From: Kondoa malvinella
Taxonomy: Eukaryota; Basidiomycota; Agaricostilbomycetes; Agaricostilbales; Kondoaceae
Length of the DNA: 64,000 nt
Direction of reading: 5' to 3'
Assembly: GCA_039545315.1 (NCBI GenBank)
Contig: BCIM01000002.1
Span: forward strand, 647,369-711,368
Part shown: positions 36,065-49,724 of the stretch, piece by piece
How the letters are laid out: every line of letters begins with the position of its first letter
Position numbering within the stretch: position 1 is the first letter of the stretch
Notes under the pieces: model-generated
What the model was told of the DNA's origin: nothing
Database searches by the model: none
Seen by the model: only the letters and a program-made list of their open reading frames with translations
Program-made: the position numbers and the translations under genes

Positions 36065-36494
36065 TCATGACCCAGCAAAACCGACTTTCTTCCCTCTCAG
36101 TCCCTGTTTAGCACCCAGTGATGAGCTTCGCGTCAACCCCTTTATCCTCGGTAATTGTGTTTGAGGAATGACAAGCGTGCTCGCTAGATTGAGGACTTCC
36201 TCTTGCTTGACCCAGGCTGATGAGTAGCTGGTTGCGGATCGTTTGATTGGTATACGGGAAGATAAGCGTTGTCTTGTAGTGTCATCTGAGCTGGAGCCAG
36301 GAGATATTGGGGTTGATGCGCTGACTGGTGCAGAGAGTGCTTCGTATGTGGTAGCGAGCGGAGGACGAGGGATCTAGACACAGTCAGTATAGTTCGGAAT
36401 GGGTTGAGGCGAGGCTCACAAGGACAAACGAGCATCCATCAACAATTACAATGACCTTCTCCGAGGCAGACCTGCTGCCTTGCGAGTGCTTCAT
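36065..36494 (-). CDS. Small protein of unknown function
   Basis: Not recognised. Two exons on the minus strand (36420-36494 and 36065-36373, 46-nt GT-AG intron) give 127 residues from MKHSQGSRSASEKVIVIVDG to TGA 36065-36067. The sequence has a short hydrophobic strand (VIVIVDGCSFVLIPRP), a Ser/Pro/Thr-rich middle (LSAPVSASTPISPGSSSDD), SRIPIKRSATSY, and a basic Gly/Lys-rich end (GAKQGLRGKKVGFAG). No membrane segment or known domain. It reads as disordered. The next gene on the same strand ends 190 bp upstream of its start, so the two are head-to-tail. The intron-consistent frame is the main evidence that it is real. Confidence 0.45.
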
Positions 36495-36684
36495 ACCGAA
36501 AGTAGCACAAAATGAATGAATATAGAACAAGACAAGAAAAGAAATAGAAGTGAGCTGTCAAGACCGAAACTATGCCATGTCGCGAACGTTTCAGAATGCG
36601 AGAAGTACAGAACCCGACTTCTAGTAAGACGAAGAAGGAAAGGAAAGGACAAGAGAGACGGCAGCTGATGTTATCCTACATTGA

Positions 36685-37294
36685 TTAAACCCTCTTCGCT
36701 TCTACTGGTGCTTTCCGTTGAACCACTTCAATTGGCGTGTCTGCTAAACCCAATTCCTCGCTCGTCACTCCATCTGGAATTCCTTTAGATGATGTCGGCG
36801 CAGTTGTAGAGACTTTTGAAGGGACAGAAGGTGTAGAAGGTGCCTGAGGCGTCTGCAGCGACGAAGTGAGTCGACGAGTGAGTTCTTGAACTTCGCCAAT
36901 AACATCTCCCGCAAGTCGCGAGTAATTTGTTCGATAAGCTCCAGAGACGGCGCTTTGTATTTGCTGGTTCCACTGCAACACGTTGTCAAACAGGCAGTAT
37001 TGCTTATTCGAGCTGACCGCCTACCCGAGAAATGATCTGTTCTCGCAACGTCGAGGGCGAAGAAGAGGGCAGCGTGTAGGCAGAGACAGTAGGTCTAGAA
37101 GAGATTGTCTTCACTTCACTCGCCAGTGCTTGCAGATCCTATTCAATCAAATTTCAGCCCTCTTGTCCGCAAACAGTGTCTCGCCTTTTGCTTCTCACGT
37201 TCGATATCGTCGCTGTTCGATACAGCATTCCCGTTGATAATACATAATACACTGAAACGCTTGTTGTCGCGCCAGCGAGGAATTGAATGAGCAT
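36685..37294 (-). CDS. Mic12/Aim5-like MICOS subunit (tentative)
   Basis: Candidate subunit of the mitochondrial contact-site (MICOS) complex at crista junctions. Three exons on the minus strand, 37175-37294, 37025-37138 and 36685-36972, sum to 522 nt (173 residues). Their introns are 36 nt (37139-37174) and 52 nt (36973-37024). The N-terminus is a short membrane segment (FLAGATTSVSVYYVLSTGML), followed by a heptad-like helix DLQALASEVKTISSRPTV, then LREQIISRWNQQIQSAVSGA, YRTNYSRLAGDVIGEVQEL and a Thr/Ser/Pro-rich end. An N-terminal membrane helix plus a central R-W-N-x-x-(I/V)-x-x-A-V amphipathic helix is what fungal Mic12 has, but the family is poorly conserved and I rate this as inference. 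The 36-nt intron is the shortest well-supported one in the window. Confidence 0.5.
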
Positions 37295-39323
37295 CTTAGA
37301 TCGTTGCTTTGGCTCAAAAAAAGGCGCAGGCCAGATTTTGGAGTCTTTGGCCCAAGCTCACCTTATCTGTCGAGATTCTGCTTCACATTGCTGTCTCTCC
37401 TTCTCCTTGTGTCTGCTTTCTGCGCGCAACACTCGCGGTTGGATGCATTTTCTGGATCATCGATCAGTTTCCATGTCTGTCTGATATCTCTGTGTCATCT
37501 GTATCTGGCTGCCGTGCGAAAAGGCATCTCTTTCAAACCGTAAGAGGGCTGTCTATGCACTACAGATCTCGGCCGGCTTTCTGTTTGTCAGGCAAGCATT
37601 CGGGCATCATGTCAATAAACCCCTCGCACCGCTTGGCAGCTCGCTGCAATATATACCGCTCATACCATCTCTCTGCTCGCTTCGTTTGCCAAGTAGCTTA
37701 GATTAAATGTCTCTGAGCGGAGCGGCCCAACTTTTAGTGCCCCTATGAGCTTAAGCTAGTCCAGCGCAGCAAGATAGCGCGTAATGTCACGTCATCAAGC
37801 TTACCAGCGTGCTGTACCAGACGAAGCGATAGTGCTGACAGCCAATGTCAGTCCACGAAAGAAAAGTATTCAGTCTGCTGTTTTCCCGAATAGTAGCTAG
37901 TGATCTATCAATGACAGCTGATTTGATACAGGACAGAGTTGCGGCGGAGAAGCATTGATTTGGCACGGTCATGTGAACAGAACACGCGGTGCTTTCTATT
38001 CAGCCATGCGACGGTTTAATCTCTTCTTTGAGAGGAAAAGCGTGTTTGATCAATGCTTGAAGGCAGAAGCGAGACAGCAGACCAACAGAATAAGAGACAG
38101 AGAGAGAAGAACAATAGGCAGAGGATAGACAATGAGCGGGAAGTTGGCGTCACTTTCTTTCAGCCAAGGCGTGACGTGACGACTAATGTCATCATGTCAT
38201 GAATTAAGCAAAAAGCTTGAGCCTCGTTGTTTTGTGCAGTGCTTGCTCCCCATCCACGAGCTGTACGACTTTTCAACGACCCTGTCCCACGACTCCGCAT
38301 CTCCACACGTCGTTGAGAGGCAAGACATTGCTAGTGAGCCCCGAATCGGTTGGGGATTGGAAATTTTTTCATTGAAGGGCCCGTCTCTTAGTCTGCTGAC
38401 GACTACGACAAGGCCTTGGTTGATATTCCTTGCTTGGACACGCAGTTCGAAGACAAGCAAGAAATCGATAAAAATTGTCTCTGCCTTGCTCTCGGCAGAC
38501 GTGGGCGTTATTCAGGACCGCAAAAAAGCGTTGGCTCTGATCGACCTTGGTGTGCATACCCTATAGCTGCAAGTACACATACGAGGCACGCAAGTGAGCT
38601 AACAGCTTGAAGAGATTAGAGGCCGTTGGCTAATTTGGGCGGGCCCGAGCAGATTCCCTTCAGATAGGCGGCTTCTGGCATCCTCGGCTCTCTGGTAGAG
38701 CGCACAGCGTGAGTCTTGTGCCCTTTGTTTCTCCACAAAGCAGTGCAATAGTCCAAAGTCTGTGCATGGCCGCGTTGATGGGAAAATTGCATTCACGGTG
38801 CACTGCTTTGGGATCCTTCTGATGAATTCTTGTGTTCATCTTACTGATTTGGTCATTCGATCCTTTGTTGTGCTTTACAGTGTTCCGCGAAAAAGCTCGA
38901 GCTGGCCTTCCCTCTTCGACCTTTGCTTCACACCACTTCGATATCAATCTCAGAAGACTCGCAAGTCGCCCCGGGATTGACTGGAGTTGTGCGCAAAGTC
39001 AGAATATCAACTGCTAGGGAACGTGAGTGGTTGTCCTTTGCACCTCCGATACACGACAAGAGCTTACCCAATCCAAATTGGTTTGGGCGCCTTTGCCTTT
39101 AACGCGCTTCTTCTCCCTCATCTTGCTCTCCAACGGCCTTGAGTACAGTGCTGATCATCGCAATACTTGTCTAGTACAGATATACCTCACTGAAAAGGAG
39201 CGAAAAGGCACTTGTCGGTTTTGTCTGGAATTCTGCCAAACCAGTCTTTCTCTTGGTCGCGCTCTACACTCGAGGTCGGTCACTCTCAGACCACCAGAGG
39301 CTTTGCTAGAGACTAATCAGAAG
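37295..39323. other. Long gene-poor region upstream of the GAC1-like gene
   Basis: About 2 kb with no protein-like frame on either strand. It contains many pyrimidine-rich tracts and short upstream ATGs, and includes the divergent promoters of the Mic12-like gene and the GAC1-like gene. A long regulatory or leader region is the simplest reading. No tRNA is recognised. Confidence 0.4.
38172..38179. promoter_or_regulatory. CRE/ATF-like element (TGACGTGA)
   Basis: The sequence gtgacgtgacgac carries a bZIP (CREB/ATF)-like core in the long region 1.15 kb upstream of the GAC1-like start. A single 8-bp match can occur by chance; function is inferred only. Confidence 0.2.
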
Positions 39324-42120
39324 ATGCCGTCTCATTATATAGAAGATTCGCTTGGCCCTCCTCCAACTAGAAATATACCCTTCATCGAGATGTCCAGCAC
39401 AAGAACAAGCACAGCGCAAGTCGCGCCACCTACGTTCAGTGACGTGCCGTTTTCGCCCTATGAGCAATCGTCAGCCCCAATATCGCAACGGCTGAATCAT
39501 CACTCACGGACAGACAGCGCTTCCCTTTCTTCCTCTAGTTCGGGAACATCCAATTCGGACGACGAAGTAATGTCCTCACCACCTACACCAGCACCTCTAG
39601 AAGACTCTTCACTCGAGCCATTCGATGAAGGCAAGAGAATGATGGTCGAACAGCCAAGAGTACAAGCTCTGAGACCTCGACCTCGCCATCACATCCGCTC
39701 TTATTCACACGATGCTGTCAGCGGTCTATCTCGACCAGTCGCCTCCACATCAAAGCTCAGCGCGGTCAAGATCGACGACAGCAACTCTTTGCCTTATACT
39801 CCAGATTCCCCGCCTCGCTCTCTGGCAAAAGGCGAACAGATTCAGATATCCAACCCCGTCGTGACAGAATCAAGCCCCCGGACAGCCCATCGGATGAGCC
39901 TCTTCACGATAGGCGGTCAAGACGCGACAGATTGGCCAGAAGGAGAAGCCAACGAACAAGCAGACAGCATCGATTCCGAGTCGGTCACCAGCGATGCAAG
40001 CGAGGATATAGGGACAGAGATTACATCAGGAGAACCGTCTGAACCATGGCGGCCGCCAGTATCAATGCCGCCTTCGACGTCATTCGCTTTCGCTGGAGTC
40101 GTCTCTTCACCTGTCACCAACAAGAGTTCCGGGCATGGCGTGCGGTCAAGGTCTTCGCCTGGTGGTACGCCTCATCTCCAAATTGGAACAGACCGTCCAT
40201 CTCGCGGCAACTCTCCCTTACCTACACCTATGCTTCGGAAGAAGTCCGGAGAAGTCGTGAGGAGCTCTCTGAAGTACTCGCACTACGAAACGACCGCGCC
40301 GCCGCCTACTGCATCGACTACACCTCATGCCAGATCGGTGCGAGCCAAGTCTGCGCCTGCTACCCCAACCGGTCCAAAAGCAGTACATTTCGACAAGCAG
40401 CTGGAGCATGTCAAGCTCTTCCTAGCACAACAAAGACCAGCCGCAGTCAGCCGAAATGGTAGCCCAGGCGAGACTACAGAGGAAGAATCCGAAGCATTCC
40501 CTTTCCCAGCCATGACGCCAATTTCGGAACGAGTGGATCTACATCTACCCAACTTTCCAGCGTCTAATGATCGCAATGGCCGGGACGTCTATGTCCAGTC
40601 TCTTATCCTGCATCACGATACCAAAACGCTCCGCGGCAAGATCTTTGTCGCCAATTTGTCTTTCCACAAGCGCGTAGCTGTAAGATTCACCTTGGACGAC
40701 TGGCAGACGGTCTCCGAGACTTCAGCAGAATACGAACAATCGGTCGACAACGGTAGTGCAGATATTTGGTCCTTCTCTATAAAGCTTCAGGATATTTTGG
40801 CTCGCATTGAAGAAAAGAAGATGGTTTTGGTTGTGCGGTACAATGTGAACAATGGCGAGATCTGGGACAACAATAATGGTCGCAACTACCTCATTCAATT
40901 CCGCAAGACAGAAGCACCTAAGCCAGACCCTCTTGAAAGCGCCGGCGCCAAAAGGCAGGGCAAGCTCTGGGCTGTCACGAACGCTGGTCAAGCTTCAGAG
41001 AGGATGGCAGACCTGCGCAGAGAGTTGGACAGGCTTGTTTCAGACGAAGACGATCACAAGACTCCAGCTATCATTCAAGGCAACGGCACATTCTCAAATC
41101 GTTATGATATTGGCGCTTCTTTGCGAAGAAAGTCTCCTCGAGCGGCATCCACCTCTGATGTTACTTCGCTTTCCTTCCATCGTCAAAGTGGACAAACTGT
41201 TCCTGGCACCGATCTGCCAAGATCTTCCTTCACTCCCACGCCAATCTTGCCGGTCAATCCATCGCAAGCAGAGAAAGATGGTGTTGTGTCTCGAGACTAT
41301 GGTCGACCAGCCGCAGCAGTCGCAAAGCCATCCTTTGCTGAGCCATTCCAGCCGCCTTACTTCTTGCCATCAGCTCACCCTGGCGACGAACCTGAATTCA
41401 CAAGAGATCGCTTCAACTCTTTCCCTCCTAGTCGATCGTCGCAAGGTGATGCTATGACGCCTCGCATGGCCGACTTTAGCACTTCAGCCTCGACAACCTC
41501 GTTCTTCAGCTATCCCAGCACGAGCTCAATCTCATCGATGTCGACGAATGAAGGCTCGGAAACCTGCTCTCCAGGATCATCTTCTCCGCAGCAACAGTTC
41601 AGGTCCTCGAAAGGTCGTCCACGCTCTCCACCACCGCGACTACCATCGCCTGACTTTACCTTGGGCGACTCATCGAACAACTCGAGCTATTCATCTCCAG
41701 CTTCTCCTCTCAACTCTATTGCTGAAGCGGACATCATGAAGGTTCAGTTGCCTGTTCTAGGTGGTATGGGAGGATCTGGTGAAGAACCGCAAACGTACAC
41801 TGGCTTCTTGGAGCGAGTAAGCCTTCTGAACAGTCTTCCAAATTACATACTGACTTCTCGGCTTGCAGTATTGCTTCTTCCAGCCAGAACTGCACAAGGC
41901 TTCAGCTCTAGGGCTTACTGGCGGCGTTCCTTCCAATCCTCTTTATACGGACAACACGCCTACACCTCGCGCACGCAATACCTGCTCGTCTTCGTACCTG
42001 AACTCACCGCACTCGAGCGGAGCAAATACACCTTCGCAGCAACCTACAACACCTGATTTGCCGATGCAGCAGTTCTACAATGCACCTTCTCACAATCAGG
42101 CGTCCGAATTGGCGCACTGA
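39324..42120 (+). CDS. Gac1/Pig1-like protein phosphatase 1 regulatory subunit with CBM21 domain
   Basis: Glycogen-targeting subunit that directs PP1 (Glc7) to glycogen synthase. ATG 39324; two exons, with an intron at 41817-41868 (52 nt) giving GFLERYCFFQPELHK. The N-terminal 350 residues are Ser/Pro-rich and disordered. Around 40370 is the RVxF-type PP1 docking motif in GPKAVHFDKQLEHVKLFLAQ, the typical spacing before CBM21. The CBM21 domain follows (about 40530-40910): VYVQSLILHHDTKTLRGKIF, VANLSFHKRVAVRFTLDDWQ, WSFSIKLQDIL and VVRYNVNNGEIWDNNNGRNY, containing the family's glycan-binding W-D-N-N-x-G-x-N-Y motif. A second disordered tail carries Ser/Pro sites and ends at TGA 42118-42120. 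About 915 residues. Translation is open further upstream (to 39027) but this ATG is the first that fits. Confidence 0.88.
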
Positions 42121-42654
42121 TCGATTACGACTTCGCGTGTTCATGAGTTCATATTGTCTCAAATTATGCCATCAGCTATACAGTGTCAAGTTCACCTACG
42201 ACCTTGACGACCTAATTTCCCAGTTTCAAGACAAAACAAACGTTGAGCACCAGCGAAGGGTGCAAGTGTACAGATGCCGAATTGTGAAAGTAGGCCGGGC
42301 CGAACGGACACAACTTTTCCTCTTTACTGTTTTGGGTTTATAGCAATTGTACAAAGTGATAACCACGTAGTATTCATAATCATATTTGCATCGGGCGGAA
42401 GCAAAAGGGGCTGGCAAAGATAGTAGAAACACACGTTGGTACTTGTAAATACACATGCTTTTCATTTGATCTCTGGGTAGACTTGCCAATGTACAGTTAT
42501 GCCTTCTGGTCTTGCTGCTTCCCTCTTCCGATATCTCGCGCTTTGATGACTATTGATGATCTCTTAGCACGTTACGCCAAAGAAATATGGATTGACTCAC
42601 AAGCGAAAGCTACGTATATAGCTGATGGATGCAAGGCTTAGCTCGGGGTACTGC
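42121..42654. other. Intergenic between convergent genes, nothing recognised
   Basis: 534 bp between the 3' ends of the GAC1-like gene (+) and ABD1 (-). It presumably contains both 3' untranslated regions. No open frame with protein-like features. Confidence 0.3.
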
Positions 42655-44488
<1,834 letters not shown>

Positions 44489-44600
44489 TTAAGGGCGTCC
44501 AGCGTGTCGAGATCGTCGAGATATCTTAAAACAGTAGGTTGGCCAAAAACGGTCAAGAGGTTAACGAATAGCAGAGCGTGGGGGAGATAATGTGACAGAG

Positions 44601-46113
44601 ATGGAATTACCGTTACAGCGAGCACAATTGCTAGACAGTCAAGCTGAAGAGGCAGAGAGGCAAGGCAATACCGGGCAAGCGATAGACCTCCGCCAGAAAG
44701 CGGCTCTGGCATACAAGGAAGCTTCAAACAGCGTACAAGATGCTTCTGTCAAGCGCACATTGTCTTTGTTGAGCGACAAACAGCTCATGCTGGTCAAAGA
44801 GTTGCAAAGCAAGCAGTCCTACAAGGCGTCTGTCAAACCCACCGCTCTGCCCTCGAACGCTCGTGCTCCGTCGAACGATAGGCATGGCCAACTGCTGCCT
44901 AGACCCAAGCGTACAAGCATGGAGCCGTCTGCATCTCGCAGAACTGAAGGTCCGTCTGTCATCGTTATGTCGAGTATCGCCATTGACGCCAGCTGACAGC
45001 ACCGCGCAACAACCTTGACTTGCGCGCTCTGAAACGCTCAGACTCTTCACCTACCAATTCATCCCTTCTCTCGTCGAAAGAACCAAATGCCTCTATCTAT
45101 TCCTCAAACTCGCAGTCAATCTACCCAGAAGGCTCTTATATGCTCTTACGTGACGATGCGCGCTTTCCTTCTTCTTCTCCTCAAGCTTTTGCTGAACGTC
45201 AAAGGGATAGAACAACTCCTCTGACCCATTCTTGAAATTCAATAAAGCGGTAGAAGGCTTACTAGACAAGTACTCTTCCCCAGCGGTCGCTTTTGCTACT
45301 GCGCCTCTATCGTCTCCGAGTAAGAAGAGTATGCCGAAAGTCAAGCAAGGTGCGTTGCGCGATTGGAAATTCGGCTTTTGCTGATTGACATTCCGGGTCC
45401 TTGTATAGATGGGAGAGCGAGAGGTATGCTTGTGACTGCATGAACGCCTTGAGCTTGACTCATTGGGACTCTAGGGCTTGTAGATGGGAAGGATCAGTCG
45501 GGTTCGTCGAAAAACCAGACAAACAGCTTCTATCGCTGACGATTTTCCCGTCCGACAGCTGACCACACCATCCCCATGATGGAAGGTACGCTATACGTAC
45601 AGCTCTCTTCATTGCTCCTGAGCTGTAGACAGATCCCGCGGAATCTTTCTATTTCATTCCATCTACACCCGCCTCAAGCAACACTTCCAAGCCTTCTGTA
45701 CAGTCTCGTGATACCGCACTAGCGCGTCCATCGTCCAACAAATCAATCGAGGAACTCACTCTAGAAAACGCTTCGCTCAAATCCACAGTCGATGAACTCG
45801 CTTCACAACTACACACCCTTTTGCGCAGTAACCAAAAAGAGAAAGCTCAACTGAAAGAATCAGTCTTGGATCTAGGTCGAGATCTAAGACGAGAAGCTGA
45901 GAAACCATCTGCTCAATTGCTCAGACTGCAAGAAGAATTGGATGTGGCTAATGCTGCTGCTACTAAATGTATGCTCTCTTGATTAGTGAAAGAACGATAG
46001 CTGATGATCAAGTAGATAAAGCAAGATATGAGAGCTTGAGGGAGGCGATCAAGAAGAAAAAGATTGCGAAAGAGGCCGCTGAAGCTGCTGCCGCTGCGGC
46101 TCCTGCAAAATAG
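44601..46113 (+). CDS. MIT-domain/coiled-coil protein, possibly Atg38/NRBF2-like
   Basis: From ATG 44601, the first about 75 residues form a MIT-like three-helix bundle: LQRAQLLDSQAEEAERQGNT, GQAIDLRQKAALAYKEASNS and RTLSLLSDKQLMLVKELQSK. The middle is Ser-rich and disordered (45000-45700) with the hydrophobic motif SYMLL. The C-terminus is a coiled coil: EELTLENASLKSTVDELASQ, LLRSNQKEKAQLKESVLDLG, then KYDKARYESLREAIKKKKIA and an Ala-rich end, TAG 46111-46113. A MIT domain plus C-terminal coiled coil is the layout of Atg38/NRBF2, the dimeric PI3-kinase complex I subunit of autophagy, but the MIT domain also occurs in ESCRT proteins, so the name is tentative. The start is 112 bp from the divergent ABD1 start. 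Several short introns; borders in 45230-45700 are approximate. Confidence 0.55.
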
Positions 46114-46822
46114 CAGGTCGGTGGAAGCTCTGTGCCTTCTTGGCCTTGTGCTAATGGGTGTGTTTGACTTCCGACAGCAAAGTCGATTAGATGTCTTGCC
46201 GATCCTAAAGGCGGTCTGAGACCGCATTCCGTGCTTTCGTGCTGTACCAAGTGGACATGCTAGACAAGGTCGGATTGATGCCAAAGCAAACGTAGGTCTG
46301 TACGATCTATTTGTGACAGCCTCTTGAGCCTCTTTACAGTCGCCGGGTAGATCAGGTGCACCACTTCTCAGCAAGCGCAAGATTATAGAGAATGGCTACC
46401 AATATTGGTAGAAGCGGGTGGATGTGTGTTGTACCACGCGACAGAGAAAGTCGGTAGGCTCTTCTATTATCCTCGTCAAATTAGTACTGACATTAGTATA
46501 ACGTTTTGACAGCTGTCATTAGACCTGCTCTACATCTTTGTCGCGGTCTATACGTCGTCAGGCTGGACCAGCAGAACCTACGTTCACAAGTCGAGATGTG
46601 ATCATGTGTTTATCAGGCTGTTGCTTGAAGTGTGACTACAATGGTACCAAGAGCAATTAGCATTGGGCAGCGTGCTGACTCTTGTACTTTCGTGTTTGCC
46701 TCTTCGACTTGCATTACGTCTGAACAAATCAACGTGACCAGTGTTGCACCTGTTGGCGAACAACAGCGAGAGCCAATTGCAATGCACTGAAGTAGAGCCA
46801 TTGAAGTAGAACGGCACAAGAG
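46114..46822. other. Intergenic, no gene recognised
   Basis: 709 bp between the MIT protein gene and the F-box/LRR-like gene on the same strand. No protein-like frame stands out. It should include a 3' end and a promoter. Confidence 0.3.
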
Positions 46823-48414
46823 ATGCTCCTGGATACCCTACCGCTGGAGTTACAGCAAGAGATCGTTGGAGAGCTCCGAGGACTCGTGTCAGGGCTGGAC
46901 CCTTGAGAGAGGAAGAGAAGGGAAGGCACAGGGTTGGGTTTAGCATTACTTTGGGACTTAGAGCTTCTCGCCCTCTCTTGTACTTGAATCATTCACGTTA
47001 CACATCGCATTACAGTCAGGCATTGACACATCAGTCAGGAGTGATTAGTGATCTACGTGCTTCCAAGTTAGCCAGCGCGCCGAGTAGGGCCTGGGCTGAT
47101 AACTCGAACCGTACAACAAGGACGATGCCCCTGCCTGGCTGGATAAGCCTCTATCCGGCCAATTCAAGCACTCGAACGATACTCTGGTTATACACTCGTC
47201 CATCTATTCGCTGAGCATCTGCTCTCGATATTGGCATAGTCTTTGCCGTCCTACTCAGCTCAAGGCAGGCGATATTGTTGCCAAAAAAAACGGTCGCTTC
47301 TAACCTCTTGACAGTTTCGCATCTTCTTTGGCGAGAACTCCAATCGTAAAATCGCGCAGGCTATTGCTCTGTTTGGTCCAGAATGTCATCTGGTGAAATC
47401 TCTATATGCCGATATTTGGCAAGGTGCGCTATGTATGCGCTGCATAAGAGCAATCTGGCTTACTAGCGGGTGCAGACACCGATCAGCCCTCTTTTTATCC
47501 ATACGCTCCCGATCCACAAAGGACAAACCTCGTTTGCGAGTTCATCAATTCGTGTACGAACATTCAGCAGATCTGGCTGGACTACCTGGGAGCATCAATC
47601 CTCGCCAAGGCAATATCAGATTGTGCCGCGACCTTGATTAACCTCCATCTTACTACCTACAAGTTATACTCGCACGGCCACTATGAGCTGGCGAGCTGCA
47701 TTCGCAGATTGACCAACCTGAAACATTTAAGCCTGCTTTTCATCCATTGGGAAGATGAGCGCTCTATCGACGAAGTCTGGAAAGCAATCGCGGCTGTCCC
47801 CAAATTGGCACGCTTGGATCTATCTGGCGGCGGCGATCAAATTGACTTTGTCGATATCGCTAGGTAAGTTTCCGTATCAGTCCGTATTGCCTTGCTGAAC
47901 TAGCTTGATTTGAAGTCTGCCGTGGAAGGGCGATCTGACTGATCTCTCTTTATCGCCTGTTCATGGATATTCCTTAGACTCTGTTCTGGATCACATTTCC
48001 AAGCGTTTCGCCTCCTCTTTGCGTAAGCTAGCTTTGGGTCTCGTCGGTTCTCCCAACATCAAAGACTCACCCGAGCCGTACTTTCTGCCCAACCTAAAGG
48101 AGCTCAAGCTGAAGAACCCCATGCCAATCAACATCATCAAGCACTTTTCCGCATCACCCATCCGTACGCTCAAGTTTGTCCGCAGCCCGCATTGTGAATG
48201 GCATGAATTCCGCGAATCCATCTTGGCAAAAGACACGTTGCCGGATCTGGAACATTTGGATCTGCAAGAGGCTTCTTTTGTACCCTCACCTACTCAAAAC
48301 GATTGGGAAGCGTTCGAGCAAGAGTTTGTGCAAGCGCACAAATTGGTGAAAATCACCTCGCCGCGATTACAGTCTCCAAGGACGACAACTCTTCTCATAC
48401 AGTTGGATTTCTGA
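46823..48414 (+). CDS. F-box-like protein with leucine-rich repeat-like C-terminus
   Basis: Putative substrate receptor of an SCF ubiquitin ligase. ATG 46823 gives LLDTLPLELQQEIVGELR, an F-box start, followed after a poorly resolved junction by LRASRPLLYLNHSRY. An exon at about 47314-47421 (FFGENSNRKIAQAIALFGPE) joins across a 43-nt intron to ADTDQPSFYPYAPDPQR and then a run of leucine-rich segments: LINLHLTTYKLY, LTNLKHLSLLFIHWED, VPKLARLDLSGGGDQI, GDLTDLSLSPVHGYSL, LRKLALGLVG, LPNLKELKLKNPMP and LPDLEHLDLQEASF. The end is TGA 48412-48414. The repeats are irregular, as in many fungal F-box/LRR proteins. Splicing between 46910 and 47310 is uncertain. The next gene on the same strand is also F-box-like. 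Confidence 0.55.
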
Positions 48415-48564
48415 ACGAGCTGGACAGTGATAAGGCTTTTATGAAGAGGTTCCCAGGGCCTCTTGCCTCTGCACTCTATGGAGCCTTCGATGACGTATCT
48501 CAAACTTTCATATTGCATATACGACTAGTCAGCAATTAGAAGGCTCGACCGCAAATGCGAAAAA

Positions 48565-49724
48565 GTGTTCTCTTCTCGACTGTTGTCCAGTACCAATATA
48601 TGTTCGACCGAACTGTTCAGAGAGAAGGACAAAACCAACTTTCCTTTAACCGGATTGCCAGTCGAAATCTTGCTTCTTTTGCGATCAAACCTTTCTATTA
48701 CGGCTCTGTACCATCTTTCAAGAACCTGTTCCCTCCTGCGCGCCGTCTTCTGGGAGGACAAGGCTCTTCAGGCAGCTTGCTTCGCTCTTGGTGTTTCTCG
48801 ACCTTTGGGGGCAGATTCCTTTGGAATCGATAAGCACCGCGGGATGCGGTTACCTTCACCCAGACTATCGGATTCTGTGCGCTAAGCTGGTGCAGCATGG
48901 CGAAGGCTGCAAGGTGAGAGCTTGCAAGGCTGTCATAAACCGTTCAAACGGTAAGTATTGCTCTAAATATGTAGTTCTCGGAGAAATGAAGTACTCTCAA
49001 CAGGCAATTACTCGAAACAAACGATTACACAAGAGATTGCTGCAAGTATGTCGCCGGCCGAGTTGCCCGTATGGACAAAATTAACGAACAAGATGCACAT
49101 GTCTTCTTTCGACTCCTGGACCGAGGGAATCCTTGAGTTCACACCTTCTGTAGACTACACCGAGAAACTGGTCCTTTCTAAGTTTGGCAATCTTCGCTAC
49201 AATCCGGTTCTTGTTATCGATGAAGTTCCACTGGCTGCCTCGCATTGCACCGATCGACCGATCAAACACTTTACCTTCTCTGCTGAGCAGCCTTGGGGGG
49301 GCCGGTCTTGGTTTGCGGAGATGGTGAATGGATAAGGCTGTACAATCTTGGATGCTGTACAAGCTCTTACGAGAGGTCAGCCATTGTGCTGTCTATTTTT
49401 GCAAGGACGATATGCTCATGTTTTAAGTAGGCATCGGCGGTATTATCTGAACTGGAGTCAGATGTACCCTTGTCGCTCGAAATCTGGTAGATGGCACCTC
49501 AAAGAAGCACATGGAGAAGCATGCCAGCCCTCATGGACCAGTTGACCAAGAGGAATTTGATCGAATGGATGCAGATCTAGGGAGTGTACTCGTACGTATC
49601 ATCACTGCAATTCGCACTCTGGCTTACGTTGGACGGACGGGTACAGTTGGGCGATCATCGCCATTTCGTGGGCTTCGAGCAACTGTCAAGTGAGCTCGTG
49701 TGCAATGCGCACCTCGACAGCTGA
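48565..49724 (+). CDS. F-box protein with DUF6699-like C-terminal domain
   Basis: F-box: FPLTGLPVEILLLLRSNLSI, TALYHLSRTCSLLRAVFWED, then KALQAACFALGVSRP. No ATG is in frame immediately before it, so the true start is probably in a small upstream exon. After introns come HPDYRILCAKLVQHGEGCKV and a C-terminal region (FDSWTEGILEFTPSVDYTEK, RYNPVLVIDEVPLAAS, FTFSAEQPWGG). The last exons, joined over a 51-nt intron at about 49592-49642, give RMDADLGSVLLGDHRHFVGF and EQLSSELVCNAHLDS before TGA 49722-49724. The motif R-x-D-x-L-x(2-6)-FVGF at the end resembles the DUF6699 domain common in basidiomycetes (family recalled from knowledge, not searched). F-box good; the second domain is inference. Confidence 0.5.
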
